A DNA stretch of 64,000 nt from JANWXD01 sp037446115 (GTDB lineage Bacteria; Acidobacteriota; Terriglobia; Bryobacterales; Bryobacteraceae). The notes under the pieces were generated by a model. That model did no database searches. It had not been told where the DNA came from and was given only the letters and a program-made list of their open reading frames with translations. Of this stretch, positions 34,429 to 42,213 are shown piece after piece (the stretch's first letter is position 1; every line of letters begins with the position of its first letter). The DNA is taken from NCBI GenBank assembly GCA_037446115.1, contig JBBIJF010000003.1, positions 1 through 64,000 on the forward strand. Direction: 5' to 3'. The position numbers and the translations under genes were made by a program.

Positions 34429-34752
34429 ATGAGACGCCGCAGGTTCCTGAAGTGCACGGCGGTCGCCGCCGCGCTGCCGGTATTGAATCCGGCCGGCTTT
34501 GGCGACGAAGACCAGGACACGTTCGTGCTGGAGGTTGAGGGCCTGGTTTGAGACGAGTGCAGCCACTCGGTCGAGGAGGCACTCTTAAAAGTGAAGGATG
34601 TCGTCAGTGTGGAGGTCCGCCTGGAGTCGGGTGAAGTCACTGTCGTCACCAAGGCGAAGCGGGTGAAGGCGGAGCAGTTGATCGAGGCAGTGAATGCGGC
34701 CACCGACAGCGCTCACACCTTCAAGGCCAGGTTGAAGAAGGGCCCGAAATAG
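34429..34752 (+). CDS. Tat-exported HMA-domain selenoprotein (MerP-like, Sec41 in UxxC)
   Basis: 107 codons if the TGA at 34549-34551 is read as selenocysteine (residue 41); the terminator is TAG at 34750. The start has AAGGAGG 6 nt upstream. Residues 1-~28 form a twin-arginine-type signal (RRRRFLKCTAVAAALPVL), so the product is probably periplasmic. Residues ~35-102 are a heavy-metal-associated domain: VLEVEGLV, then U41-D-E-C44, SHSVEEALLKV, VVSVEVRLESGEVTVV and EQLIEAVNAA give the beta-alpha-beta-beta-alpha-beta order of MerP, CopZ and Atx1. In normal members the motif is CxxC; here the first Cys codon is TGA and the second Cys is kept. A hairpin with a GGUC loop follows the TGA at SECIS distance. 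UxxC would bind soft metals (Hg, Cu, Ag) or act in redox. The alternatives are a nonsense pseudogene or a base error, but coding quality is equal on both sides of the TGA. Confidence 0.85.
34555..34584 (+). promoter_or_regulatory. Predicted bacterial SECIS element
   Basis: Outer stem of six perfect pairs (GAGTGC 34555-34560 with GCACTC 34579-34584), an internal loop, an inner stem CTC/GAG (34566-34568 with 34573-34575) and an apical GGTC loop (34569-34572). The loop begins 17 nt after the TGA. As I recall, the E. coli fdhF SECIS also has a GGUC apical loop about 18 nt after its UGA. SelB would bind this loop to deliver Sec-tRNA. Folding was done by eye. Confidence 0.7.
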
Positions 34753-34799
34753 CCGGTCCCGGGGTCCGGCCGGCTGAGGCGCGGAGGGGGGAACCGCAG

Positions 34800-34815
34800 C
34801 GGGCGGCACCGCCCG
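34800..34815 (+). terminator. Possible hairpin terminator after the selenoprotein gene
   Basis: CGGGCG, loop GCAC, CGCCCG; 48 bp after the stop. It is followed by TTGAAA, not a proper T run, so termination is uncertain. Confidence 0.3.
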
Positions 34816-34882
34816 TTGAAACCGTCAGGCCCGCCGTTCGTCATATAGGACGGAACGCATTCAGACCATGGAGGTGTGAGAA

Positions 34883-35209
34883 ATGCTCAGGAAGCTCTTG
34901 GTGTTGACTCTGATTCTGGGCGTTTCCATCGCCCTGGCAAAGACCTACACCATTAACATCGCCCGTCCGGCTCAGGTCGGCACGGCAGAACTCAAACCGG
35001 GTCAGTACAGCCTGAAAGTCGAGGGAAACAAAGTCGTGCTGACCAGCCGTACCGACCGGAACACGGTGGAGCTGGAGGCCAAGAAGGTAGAGACGGCGGA
35101 GAAGAAGTTCGACAACACGGCCATCGTGTTCCGCGAGGCGGAGGGTAAGACCACAATCCGTTCGATCGCGCTGGGCGGTAGCAACCTGCGCGTAATCTTC
35201 GAAGAATAG
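34883..35209 (+). CDS. Small secreted protein of unknown function
   Basis: 108 residues. GGAGGTG lies about 9 nt before the ATG. A clear signal peptide (MLRKLLVLTLILGVSIALA) is followed by a small beta-rich protein without cysteines (AELKPGQYSLKVEGNKVVLTSR). Similar short secreted proteins, with an AKTYTI-like mature start and a KPGQYSLKVEG-type motif, are common in Acidobacteriota as I recall; no function is known to me. It lies 130 bp after the selenoprotein gene and ends in a strong hairpin, so it may be transcribed alone or with it. Confidence 0.8.
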   Translation: MLRKLLVLTLILGVSIALAKTYTINIARPAQVGTAELKPGQYSLKVEGNKVVLTSRTDRNTVELEAKKVETAEKKFDNTAIVFREAEGKTTIRSIALGGSNLRVIFEE

Positions 35210-35224
35210 GCCGAAGCTGGGCTG

Positions 35225-35249
35225 GGGGCCCCGACGGTTCCGGGGCCCC
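35225..35249 (+). terminator. Hairpin terminator after the small secreted protein gene
   Basis: An eight- to nine-pair GC stem (35225-35233 with 35241-35249) about 15 bp after the stop, then GTAAGACCTTTT. Strong stem, weak T run. Confidence 0.55.
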
Positions 35250-35405
35250 GTAAGACCTTTTCAGGGGAGGGTTGAATTTTTTTTCACGCTCAGGGGGCTG
35301 AGCGCAGCTCCATCAGGTTGAGGCGATCGCGCCTTCTCAGTTCTCGGGCCGGGGGTTCGTTCGGCGGCACCGCTACCTCCAGGCGGAGGCCGGCGTGCCG
35401 CTGTT

Positions 35406-35918
35406 TCACTCGGACGGAAAGGCGGACGGCTCTACAGGCATATCGGCGAGCTCCGGGGCACGGAACAACCGTTTCCGCAGCGCCGCCCAGTCACGGAAGA
35501 TGCGTGGATTTTCGAGCCAGACCGTCAGCCACAACAGGATTTCCTGCTTTTCGGCCTTTTTCTCCTGAGAGAGCCTCGGGTGCCTCAGGGCCAGGCGCGT
35601 GTGTTCCTTGCTGCTGAGGACAAGGCGGCGGGCGCGCCGGGCGCGCTCGCGGTCGCCGCGCTCCAGGGCCTCGGCGTACTCCCCCGCCAGCGCCGTGAGG
35701 GTACGTTCGAGTTCGGCCAGCGAGTCCTGCCGTACTCCCTCGACGAGCGGATGCAAGGGAAGGCCGGAGGCGCGGAGCAGTTCGCGCAGATAGCGTTCAG
35801 AGACCGGAGCCAGGCGCCGGCACAGTTCGTCCCACTCCGGCTCGCCGATGCGGGTGACCCGTCCTTCGGCCAGGTACTGCTCCAGGAGGCGCCGTTTGGA
35901 GGATCCGCCCGACCCCAC
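35406..35918 (-). CDS. Hypothetical Arg/Glu-rich protein overlapping mltG
   Basis: About 170 residues from GTG 35918; other in-frame starts exist further in, and upstream residues of the open frame are only an mltG shadow. The protein is largely helical and charged (EYAEALERGDRERARRARRLVL, LSQEKKAEKQEILLWLTVWLENPRIFRDW), with no signal peptide and no recognised domain. It follows mltG and ruvX on the same strand and overlaps the mltG frame by up to 122 bp, so co-translation is likely. The coding call rests on its sensible composition and the lack of a better frame. Function unknown. Confidence 0.6.
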   Translation of the reverse strand: MGSGGSSKRRLLEQYLAEGRVTRIGEPEWDELCRRLAPVSERYLRELLRASGLPLHPLVEGVRQDSLAELERTLTALAGEYAEALERGDRERARRARRLVLSSKEHTRLALRHPRLSQEKKAEKQEILLWLTVWLENPRIFRDWAALRKRLFRAPELADMPVEPSAFPSE

Positions 35919-36891
35919 GCCGGTATTTTCGAACGGCCCGCTGATGCTCGTCCAGCGTCCGGGAGAAGAGGTGGCGGCCGGAGCCGTCGGGGCGGGCGAC
36001 AAAGTAGAGGTAGGGCGTCTCGGCGGGTTGGAGAGCCGCTTTGAGGGACGCCAGACCGGGGTTGGCGATGGGGCCCGGCGGGAGGCCGGCATGCTGGTAG
36101 GTGTTGTAGCGATGAGGGTGTTCCAGGTCGGAGCGGTACAAAGCGCCGCGGTAACGGTCATCGAGCAAGGCGGCGTAGATGGCGGTCGGGTCGCACTCCA
36201 GGCGCATCCCTCGCCGCAGGCGATTGCGAAAGACCGAGGCCACCAGCGGCCGCTCCTCCGGCAAGGCCGTCTCCTTTTCGATCAGGGAAGCGAGAGTCAC
36301 GGTTTCGTGAACCGGCGCAGCAGTGTTGAGCCCGCTCCAGACGGCACGGAACCGGTCGGTCATCTGGCGGCAAAGCTGCGCGGCGGTCATATGCCGTGTG
36401 ATGCGATAGGTGTCGGGGAACAGGTAGCCCTCCAGGGTCGGAGCCTCGGGAGCCAGGTCGCGGATCAGGGAGGGGTCGCGGGCGGTGCGCAGGAAGTCCT
36501 CCCCGCCGATCACCCCGAGCTGGTCCAGCGCCGAGGCAATGTCGAACAGGTTGTATCCCTCCGGGACGGTAAGCTCGTAGTAGAAGACGTCGCCCCGGAC
36601 CACGCGTTCAAAGATCTGCCAGACGGAGGCGGGGCGCTCGAAGAGGTACTCGCCGGCCTGGAGGCGGTCACCGGGGCGCAGCGCGCGCGCCAGCAGCCAT
36701 TGCCAGCGAAAGCGGATGACTCCGGCTTGGGTGAGGCGAGAGGCCATTGCCCCTACGCCCGCGCCTTTGGGAATGTCCACGATCACCGAGCCGCGGAAAC
36801 CGCGGTAGGGCAGATACAGCGAGGCACAGGCTGCGGCGGCGGCCGCCGCGGCGCCGAGCGCCAGAAGCAGCGGGCGCCGGGGCAACCTCAT
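35797..36891 (-). CDS. mltG: Endolytic murein transglycosylase
   Basis: 364 residues. One N-terminal membrane helix (LLLALGAAAAAAAACASLYL), a LysM-like part (VDIPKGAGVGAMASRLTQAGVI) and the YceG/MltG catalytic domain are seen: EGYLFPDTYRI, catalytic Glu205 in ASLIEKETA, and YNTYQHAGLPPGPIANPGL. MltG cuts nascent glycan strands in the periplasm and sets their length. Family homology ends near residue 326 (DEHQRAVRKYRR); the last ~36 residues are Pro/Gly/Arg-rich and lie in the region that also codes the next gene, so the true C-terminus or frame there is in doubt. Overlaps ruvX by 4 bp. Confidence 0.9.
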   Translation of the reverse strand: MRLPRRPLLLALGAAAAAAAACASLYLPYRGFRGSVIVDIPKGAGVGAMASRLTQAGVIRFRWQWLLARALRPGDRLQAGEYLFERPASVWQIFERVVRGDVFYYELTVPEGYNLFDIASALDQLGVIGGEDFLRTARDPSLIRDLAPEAPTLEGYLFPDTYRITRHMTAAQLCRQMTDRFRAVWSGLNTAAPVHETVTLASLIEKETALPEERPLVASVFRNRLRRGMRLECDPTAIYAALLDDRYRGALYRSDLEHPHRYNTYQHAGLPPGPIANPGLASLKAALQPAETPYLYFVARPDGSGRHLFSRTLDEHQRAVRKYRRGVGRILQTAPPGAVPGRRTGHPHRRAGVGRTVPAPGSGL

Positions 36892-37352
36892 GGAGAACCC
36901 GCCACACCGGGTAACGCGGAAAGCGTCTCCAGATAGCTGCTCAGCAGGATGACGGCCGAGAGCCGGTCCACCGCGCGGTTGCGCCTGGCGCGGCTGATGC
37001 CGCTTGCACGGAGCACGCGTTCGGCGGCCTTGGTGGTGAGGCGCTCATCCCAGAGGATGACCGGGCGCCCCGTGCGCCGCTCCAGTTTTTTTGCAAAGCG
37101 GCGGGCCCATTCCGAACGGCCGCCTTCGGCGCCGTCCATACGGATGGGGTTTCCGACCAGAACGACTGCTACCTGCTTTTCTTCCACCAACCGGGCGAGC
37201 CGATCCAAATCCTCACGCTCCGTGGTGCGTACCAGACTGTCAAGTCCCTGGGCCGTGAGCCGCAGTTCGTCGCTGAGGGCCAGCCCGATGCGCCGCTCGC
37301 CCAGATCCAGCGCCAAAATGCGTCCCGCAGCCGGTTGAGAAGGGATGTGCAC
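36888..37352 (-). CDS. ruvX: Putative pre-16S rRNA nuclease / Holliday-junction-resolvase-like protein (YqgF)
   Basis: 154 residues starting at GTG. RNase H-like fold landmarks: ILALDLGERRIGLALSDE (first acidic residue Asp), VVLVGNPIRMDG, and VILWDERLTTKAAERVL with RAVDRLSAVILLSSYL. YqgF in E. coli matures the 5' end of 16S rRNA; a junction-resolvase role was also proposed. The ruvX-mltG pairing is widespread in bacteria. A perfect TATAAT (37365-37370, minus strand) lies 12 nt before the start, without a recognisable -35. Confidence 0.93.
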   Translation of the reverse strand: MHIPSQPAAGRILALDLGERRIGLALSDELRLTAQGLDSLVRTTEREDLDRLARLVEEKQVAVVLVGNPIRMDGAEGGRSEWARRFAKKLERRTGRPVILWDERLTTKAAERVLRASGISRARRNRAVDRLSAVILLSSYLETLSALPGVAGSP

Positions 37353-37434
37353 GACTCTCGCATCATTATAGCCCGCGGTTGTTTCGGCGGCCGTGTTACA
37401 CTAGCAGGCGAGCGGTCCCTCGCGGGGTTGGTCG

Positions 37435-38598
37435 GTGGCGGTCCTGACTCCCTCAGTTCAGACTCAGAAGATTCGTAGCACGGGGACGATTGTTCTGGCT
37501 CTGGCGGCGCTGGTGGCGCTGCTGTACTACGGCCAGGCTTTCTTCGTCACGCTGGCCATCGCCTTGATCATCGCCTTCATCCTCGAGCCGGGCGTGAACC
37601 TGCTCATGAAGGTTCGCCTCCCCCGGCCGGTGGCGAGCTTTGTCGTGTGCGTGCTGGCGCTTTTGGTGCTGTATCTGGCCGGATTAGGTTTTTACACGCA
37701 GCTGGCCGAACTTTACCGCGATCTGCCGGCCTACAGCCAGCGCATCGAGCAACTGGTGGAGACTGCGGCCACGCGGCTGGAGGAGATGGAGCGGTCGGTC
37801 TACCGGCTGATCGTGCCGCGGCGCTTGCGGGCGGAGGAAATGGAAGCCGCAACGCCGCCTCAGCCGGCAGCTTCGACCGTGCGGAGGCGCCGTTCCGCCG
37901 AGCCGCCGGCGCCGATTGCGCCGCCCGTGCAGGAGGTGCGGATTCTTCCGGAACGCTCGCCGCTACGAGCCTATTTGTACGCGCACCTCGGTTCGGTCTA
38001 CCAGATGCTGCTGATGGCCTCGTTTGTTCCGTTCCTGGTCTACTTCATGCTGAGCTGGCGGGACCACATCCACCGCAGCTTCCTCCAGCTGTTCGAGGGG
38101 CAGGACCGGCTGGTGGCGGGCAAGAGCGTGGAGGGCATCGCCGCCATGGTCCGGGCGTTCGTGGTGGGCAATTTCGTGTTGTGGGTCATCCTGGCTACAG
38201 TCAGTTCGTTGCTGTTCTGGCTGTTCAAGCTTCCTTACCCGCTGCTGACCGGCCCGCTGAGCGGGTTGCTCAGTCTGGTGCCTTATATCGGGTTGCCGCT
38301 GGCCATGATCCCGCCTTTTTTTGCCGCGCTGACGGTGCATCAAAGCATGACGGCCTACCTGATGCTCGGCAGCGTGGTGGGCGTGCTGCACTTGCTGGCG
38401 CTGAATCTGCTGTATCCGAAGATCGTGGGTTCGCGGGTGCATCTGAACCCGCTGGTGGTCACGATCGCCCTGATGATTTTCGGCGTACTGTGGGGAGCGA
38501 TCGGACTTGTACTCGCCATCCCGATCGTAGCCGGCGTGAAGGCGGTTTGCGATAACGTGACGAGCCTGCAGCCTTACGGCCGCCTGATGGGGGATTGA
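37435..38598 (+). CDS. AI-2E family transporter (PerM/YhhT-like)
   Basis: 387 residues from a GTG start with about seven to eight membrane helices. The large extramembrane loop at ~100-180 carries a Pro/Ala/Arg-rich stretch (PPQPAASTVRRRRSAEPPAP). The C-terminal signature region PYPLLTGPLSGLLSLVPYIGLPLAMIP and VVGSRVHLNPLVVTIALMIFG is typical of the family. Members are linked to autoinducer-2 export, Na+/H+ exchange or other functions, so the substrate is uncertain. The stop abuts the GTG start of the next gene with no gap, indicating an operon. Confidence 0.9.
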   Translation: MAVLTPSVQTQKIRSTGTIVLALAALVALLYYGQAFFVTLAIALIIAFILEPGVNLLMKVRLPRPVASFVVCVLALLVLYLAGLGFYTQLAELYRDLPAYSQRIEQLVETAATRLEEMERSVYRLIVPRRLRAEEMEAATPPQPAASTVRRRRSAEPPAPIAPPVQEVRILPERSPLRAYLYAHLGSVYQMLLMASFVPFLVYFMLSWRDHIHRSFLQLFEGQDRLVAGKSVEGIAAMVRAFVVGNFVLWVILATVSSLLFWLFKLPYPLLTGPLSGLLSLVPYIGLPLAMIPPFFAALTVHQSMTAYLMLGSVVGVLHLLALNLLYPKIVGSRVHLNPLVVTIALMIFGVLWGAIGLVLAIPIVAGVKAVCDNVTSLQPYGRLMGD

Positions 38599-39090
38599 GT
38601 GGACTCGCGCTTCTGGGTGTTTGCCGGCGCCGGGGCGCTGATTGTGGCCGTCTTTGTCGCGGCGATCGTGTACCTGCAGTGGGGCGCCCACGTCGAACTC
38701 CAAGGTCGGATCGCGAAGGTTCGGATCGCCGCCGCCGACGAGGCCAGCTCGATTGTCGTGCTCGATTTTCGTTTCATCAACCCTTCGGACTACCCTTTCA
38801 TCGTCCGCCGGGTGGATGTGTTCGTCGAGGACGCAAACGGCAAGGTGCACGAAGGAGCGGTCGTTAGTGAGGCGGATGCCAAGCGGCTGTTTGAAGCCCT
38901 GCCGCTGCTTGGCCAGAAGTACAACGAGTCGCTGCTGATTCGCACGCGGATCCGTCCGAAGGAGACGATGGACCGGATGGTGGCGGCGCGGTTCGAGCTT
39001 CCCGAGGCTAGCCTGGCCTCGCGCAGGCGCCTCTGGGTGCGGGTCGAGGATGTGGACGGAGCCGTATCGGAGATCGCCGAAGTGAAGTAA
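38599..39090 (+). CDS. Membrane-anchored protein of unknown function
   Basis: 163 residues from GTG. One N-terminal membrane helix (FWVFAGAGALIVAVFVAAIVYL) precedes a beta-sandwich-like domain on the outer side (SIVVLDFRFINPSDYPFIVRRVDVFVED), which has the feel of LEA14-type or other Ig-like folds (conserved N-P in strand turn) but I cannot assign it. Coupled to the AI-2E family gene immediately before it. It converges on the next membrane gene with 33 bp between. Confidence 0.75.
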   Translation: MDSRFWVFAGAGALIVAVFVAAIVYLQWGAHVELQGRIAKVRIAAADEASSIVVLDFRFINPSDYPFIVRRVDVFVEDANGKVHEGAVVSEADAKRLFEALPLLGQKYNESLLIRTRIRPKETMDRMVAARFELPEASLASRRRLWVRVEDVDGAVSEIAEVK

Positions 39091-39123
39091 GCCGCCGCCG
39101 GGCCGCCCTCGAGGTGACCGCGG

Positions 39124-40764
39124 TCACGGGTTGCGGGGATGCAACTCGTAGATTGCCGTGCCCGCCGGAGTGCCGAACAGGCGGCGGAGTCGGTGCCGCC
39201 GGATTGCCTCACGCAATGCGATTCTGCCCCGATCCGGCAGAGGGCCCCAGTAATCGTCTGCCGCGGTCAGCGAAAGGTACCGGATCCGCAGCGGCCGGGC
39301 GAGGCGCTCGAACGAGGCAAGGAAGGCGGCGGCCGCCTCGGGCTGCTGCCGGTAATAAAACGTTGTGGGCACAATCAGGCGGGCGGCCCGCCGTCCGGTG
39401 TACAGGAACAGGGCAGTCTCATTGTGAGCAAACAGGCGCGCCTCGTGCGGGAGATGGCTTGCGATCCACCTATACGCCGCAACGTTATCTTTGTGGCGGG
39501 CGCGGGCGGTTTCCAGCCACGCGGGAAAGTAGCGCGCGTGCAGAGACAGGCCCAGGTAGAGGGCGGCGGCGACGCAGGCCGCAAGGCCGGCGAGGACGCC
39601 GGCACCCAGCGCGCGTGAGGAAGTTCGGGGAAGCCGGAGCGCGGCAACCGCCATGCGGCTCACGTGCCGGGCCTCGATGAAGGTGCCCGCCAACACGAGC
39701 GGCAGCAAGGGCACAAGAAACCGCTCCGTCGGCGGGTAGTGCCAGAGGAGGAGCAGCAAGGAGAACCCCGCGGCGAACAAGGCGTGCTCGAGGCACCCGG
39801 CGGCCCGAAGCAGGCGCGTGCAGCCGGCGATCGCCGCGAGGGCAGGCAGGCGGCAGGCCCACTTGAGCCAGGCTTGCTCCTCCGGGTTCGGCCAGATGAG
39901 GGAGCCGATGGCCGAGAGAAACTCGCCCAAGTTGCGCCACACGAGCAAGGGCAGATCCTGCCAGGAGAGCACGGCGAGGTGGTAGCCGACGTAATCGGTG
40001 TAGTAGAGCGTCACCAAGTCGGGCGCCTGAGTCCGGTGAGAAGACACCCAGAGGATCCACCCGGCTACGAAGGGCAGCATGGAGGCGGTAAACAGCGCGG
40101 CCTCCTGAAACCGTCGGCGGTGGCAGTACGCGGCGGGGACGGCCAGCAGAAGCACGATGCCGGCGGTTCGCGTCAGAAACGCGAGGCCGCCGACGGCGCC
40201 CGCCAGCACGGCCGCCCGCGGCGCGGAGGGGGCACGCCCGGCCAGGCAGAGCGAGATGAGACAAAGGGTAGTAAAGGGCAGCTCCGTCAGCAGCATCGTG
40301 CCGAGGGCGACGACCACCGGATGTAGGGCCAACACCGCACACAGAAGGGTGCATACCGGCCAACCGAACCCCAGGCTCCGGTAGAACCAAGCGGCGGCTC
40401 CGACGAACAGCGGCACCATCAGCCACGCCAAGGCAGCTGCGAGGGGAAGGTTGTCCGGAAAGCGAGGATGGACCTTCCAGACCAGAGAGAGCAACAACGG
40501 GTACAGCGGCGGGTACTTGGTCTGGTACGGTTCGCCCGGGAAATTCAAGAGCCGGTAACCGGAACCTTCGGCGATGGATTTCGCGGAGACCCAGTAGAGG
40601 CCGTCGTCGCTGCTGTAGTTGCCGAGCGCGGGCTGGTCACGGTTGATCCAGGCCAGCCGGGCGGACGGAACGAAGGCGGCGAGGAGCGCCGCGAGCAGAA
40701 GGAAGCGTATCGGCCGCATCACTGCGGCGTCCGGCTTCTTCAGAAGCCATCGGAAGCGCTGCAT
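39124..40764 (-). CDS. GT-C type membrane glycosyltransferase (GT39/ArnT-like)
   Basis: About 546 residues from ATG 40764; ATG 40719 (MRPIRFLLLAALLAAF) is an alternative and no ribosome-binding site decides. Many membrane helices. The first large loop has NYSSDDGLYWVSAKSIAEGSGY and QTKYPPLYPLLLSL, the acidic plus KYPPLYP pattern of GT-C enzymes that use polyprenyl-phosphate sugars on the periplasmic side. The C-terminal third is soluble (YRWIASHLPHEARLFAHNE). The dolichol-phosphate-mannose-synthase-like gene just upstream, divergently transcribed, could make its donor. Acceptor unknown. Confidence 0.8.
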   Translation of the reverse strand: MQRFRWLLKKPDAAVMRPIRFLLLAALLAAFVPSARLAWINRDQPALGNYSSDDGLYWVSAKSIAEGSGYRLLNFPGEPYQTKYPPLYPLLLSLVWKVHPRFPDNLPLAAALAWLMVPLFVGAAAWFYRSLGFGWPVCTLLCAVLALHPVVVALGTMLLTELPFTTLCLISLCLAGRAPSAPRAAVLAGAVGGLAFLTRTAGIVLLLAVPAAYCHRRRFQEAALFTASMLPFVAGWILWVSSHRTQAPDLVTLYYTDYVGYHLAVLSWQDLPLLVWRNLGEFLSAIGSLIWPNPEEQAWLKWACRLPALAAIAGCTRLLRAAGCLEHALFAAGFSLLLLLWHYPPTERFLVPLLPLVLAGTFIEARHVSRMAVAALRLPRTSSRALGAGVLAGLAACVAAALYLGLSLHARYFPAWLETARARHKDNVAAYRWIASHLPHEARLFAHNETALFLYTGRRAARLIVPTTFYYRQQPEAAAAFLASFERLARPLRIRYLSLTAADDYWGPLPDRGRIALREAIRRHRLRRLFGTPAGTAIYELHPRNP

Positions 40765-40885
40765 AACCGAATCGAGCGAGCACCCACAGCCGGGCCGGCG
40801 GGGCCCGGGAGGATTCCCCAACCGAGCCTATCGTCCTGAGCATGGCTTTCCCTGAGGGCGTGTCCGGGTCCAAGCACCCCTTCGG

Positions 40886-40891
40886 TATGAT
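40886..40891 (+). promoter_or_regulatory. -10 hexamer, possible leaderless start of the DPM-synthase-like gene
   Basis: TATGAT, 7 nt before GTG 40899; decides the start choice for that gene. Confidence 0.35.
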
Positions 40892-40898
40892 CGGGGAT

Positions 40899-41645
40899 GT
40901 GCGGGCCGTGGCGGTGATTCCGACGTACAACGAGCGGGAAAACCTCCCGCTCGTTGTCGAGAAGATTCGGGAGCATGCGCCGCAGCTCGACCTGCTGATT
41001 GTGGATGACAACTCCCCCGACGGCACCGGGCAGCTTGCCGAGGAACTCGCGCGCGTTTCCAACGGACGGCTGGCGGTGCTGCACCGGCCCGCCAAGGAGG
41101 GCCTCGGGCGCGCCTACGTCGCCGGCTTCCAGCACGTGCTGGCGCGGGGTTACGACACGATTGTCCAAATGGACGCCGATCTTTCCCACGATCCGAGCTT
41201 CCTGCCGGCGTTCCTGGAAGAGATCCGCCAGGCGGATCTGGTGCTGGGTTCGCGCTACGTTCACGGGATTGCCGTCGTGAACTGGGATTTCAAGCGCCTG
41301 CTTCTGAGCAAGGCGGCTACCGCGTACGTACGACTCATCACGGGCATGCCGTTTACGGATCTGACGGGCGGTTTCAAGTGCTGGCGCAGCGAGGCGCTGA
41401 AAGCGATCGGGTTGAAGGAAGTGTTCGCCAACGGCTATCTGTTCCAGGTGGAAACCACGTACCGGGCCTGGAAAAAGGGACTTCGGATCAAAGAAGTCCC
41501 GATCATTTTTTTCGAGCGGAACCTGGGTCGCTCGAAAATGGACTTCGGCATTATTTGGGAGGCCCTCTGGGGAGTGATCCGACTCCGGCTCCGGAGCCAC
41601 GCGGACCCGAAGGTTCTACCGCAGGGTAGCCAGGAATGCCGCTGA
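40899..41645 (+). CDS. Polyprenol-phosphate mannosyltransferase-like GT2 (DPM1-type)
   Basis: About 248 residues from GTG 40899 (MRAVAVIPTYNERENLP), which is how such enzymes normally begin; ATG 40887 and ATG 40842 are alternatives that add atypical residues. GT-A fold motifs: VIPTYNE, DDNSPDGTG, DxD in MDADLSHDPSF and GFKCWRSEALKAI. There are no C-terminal membrane helices, as in the short bacterial DPM synthases. It would transfer mannose (or another hexose) from GDP-sugar to polyprenyl phosphate for GT-C enzymes such as the neighbour. Its 3' end overlaps the prepilin peptidase gene by 30 bp tail to tail. Confidence 0.88.
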   Translation: MRAVAVIPTYNERENLPLVVEKIREHAPQLDLLIVDDNSPDGTGQLAEELARVSNGRLAVLHRPAKEGLGRAYVAGFQHVLARGYDTIVQMDADLSHDPSFLPAFLEEIRQADLVLGSRYVHGIAVVNWDFKRLLLSKAATAYVRLITGMPFTDLTGGFKCWRSEALKAIGLKEVFANGYLFQVETTYRAWKKGLRIKEVPIIFFERNLGRSKMDFGIIWEALWGVIRLRLRSHADPKVLPQGSQECR

Positions 41646-42149
41646 GCCGGCGGCGATCATGACTCCGTGAGGCAATTTGACGGCCGTGGGATGGCGCACG
41701 TCCAGCTCCTCGCGCTTCAGGTAGGGCGGCCGGAAGTAGAGCAACTCCTTCAACATGAAGCCGATGTTGCCGAGCGTACGGCGCAGGCGGCCTTTGAAGA
41801 TGAGCAGCGGGATGGCGCAGAGTGCGCCCAGGATGCTGCTCATCAGGAAGATCCGGAACCAGTGGGCGGCGCCGACCGTGGCGCCTACGGCGGCCATTAG
41901 CTTCACGTCGCCAGCGCCCATGCCGCGCAGTGCGTACATGGGGAAGTAGATCAACAAGGCAAGGCCTGCCCCGCGGAGAGCGGTGGCCAGTCCGCTCCAG
42001 CCGAACTGGGAGGCGTTGAGCGCCACTCCGAACAGGAGCGCCGACAGGGTAAGCCAGTTAGGGATGCGGCGGTACCGGAGATCGTAGATGGCGGCCACCA
42101 GGACAGTGGCCGCCAGCAAGATCTGTTGCTCCAGGGGCGGCGGCGTCAC
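41616..42149 (-). CDS. A24-family prepilin peptidase (CpaA/TadV-like)
   Basis: 177 residues, the short form without the N-terminal methylase domain. It is an aspartic membrane protease that trims Flp/Tad-type prepilins. The two catalytic Asp are seen: Asp23 in YDLRYRRIPNW and Asp81 in GMGAGDVKLMAAVGA (GxGD). About five membrane helices. The start is GTG. No other tad/flp genes are in the window, so it is an isolated copy here. Confidence 0.92.
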   Translation of the reverse strand: MTPPPLEQQILLAATVLVAAIYDLRYRRIPNWLTLSALLFGVALNASQFGWSGLATALRGAGLALLIYFPMYALRGMGAGDVKLMAAVGATVGAAHWFRIFLMSSILGALCAIPLLIFKGRLRRTLGNIGFMLKELLYFRPPYLKREELDVRHPTAVKLPHGVMIAAGSAAFLATLR

Positions 42150-42213
42150 CGCTGTAGTAATCGGCGGGAGGCGCCTCCTGCTTGAGCCGTCCCGAGTTGA
42201 AGCTCACGGGTGT

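Noticed and set aside
34327..34551. 74-codon ORF ending at TGA, read as a short protein or pseudogene
   Set aside because: The coding signal continues past the TGA without change as an HMA domain, the TGA is at a Cys site and a SECIS-like hairpin follows; Sec is the better reading.
35275..35303. T-run and GCTCAG/CTGAGC hairpin as a terminator
   Set aside because: The T-run is on the wrong side of the hairpin for both strands.
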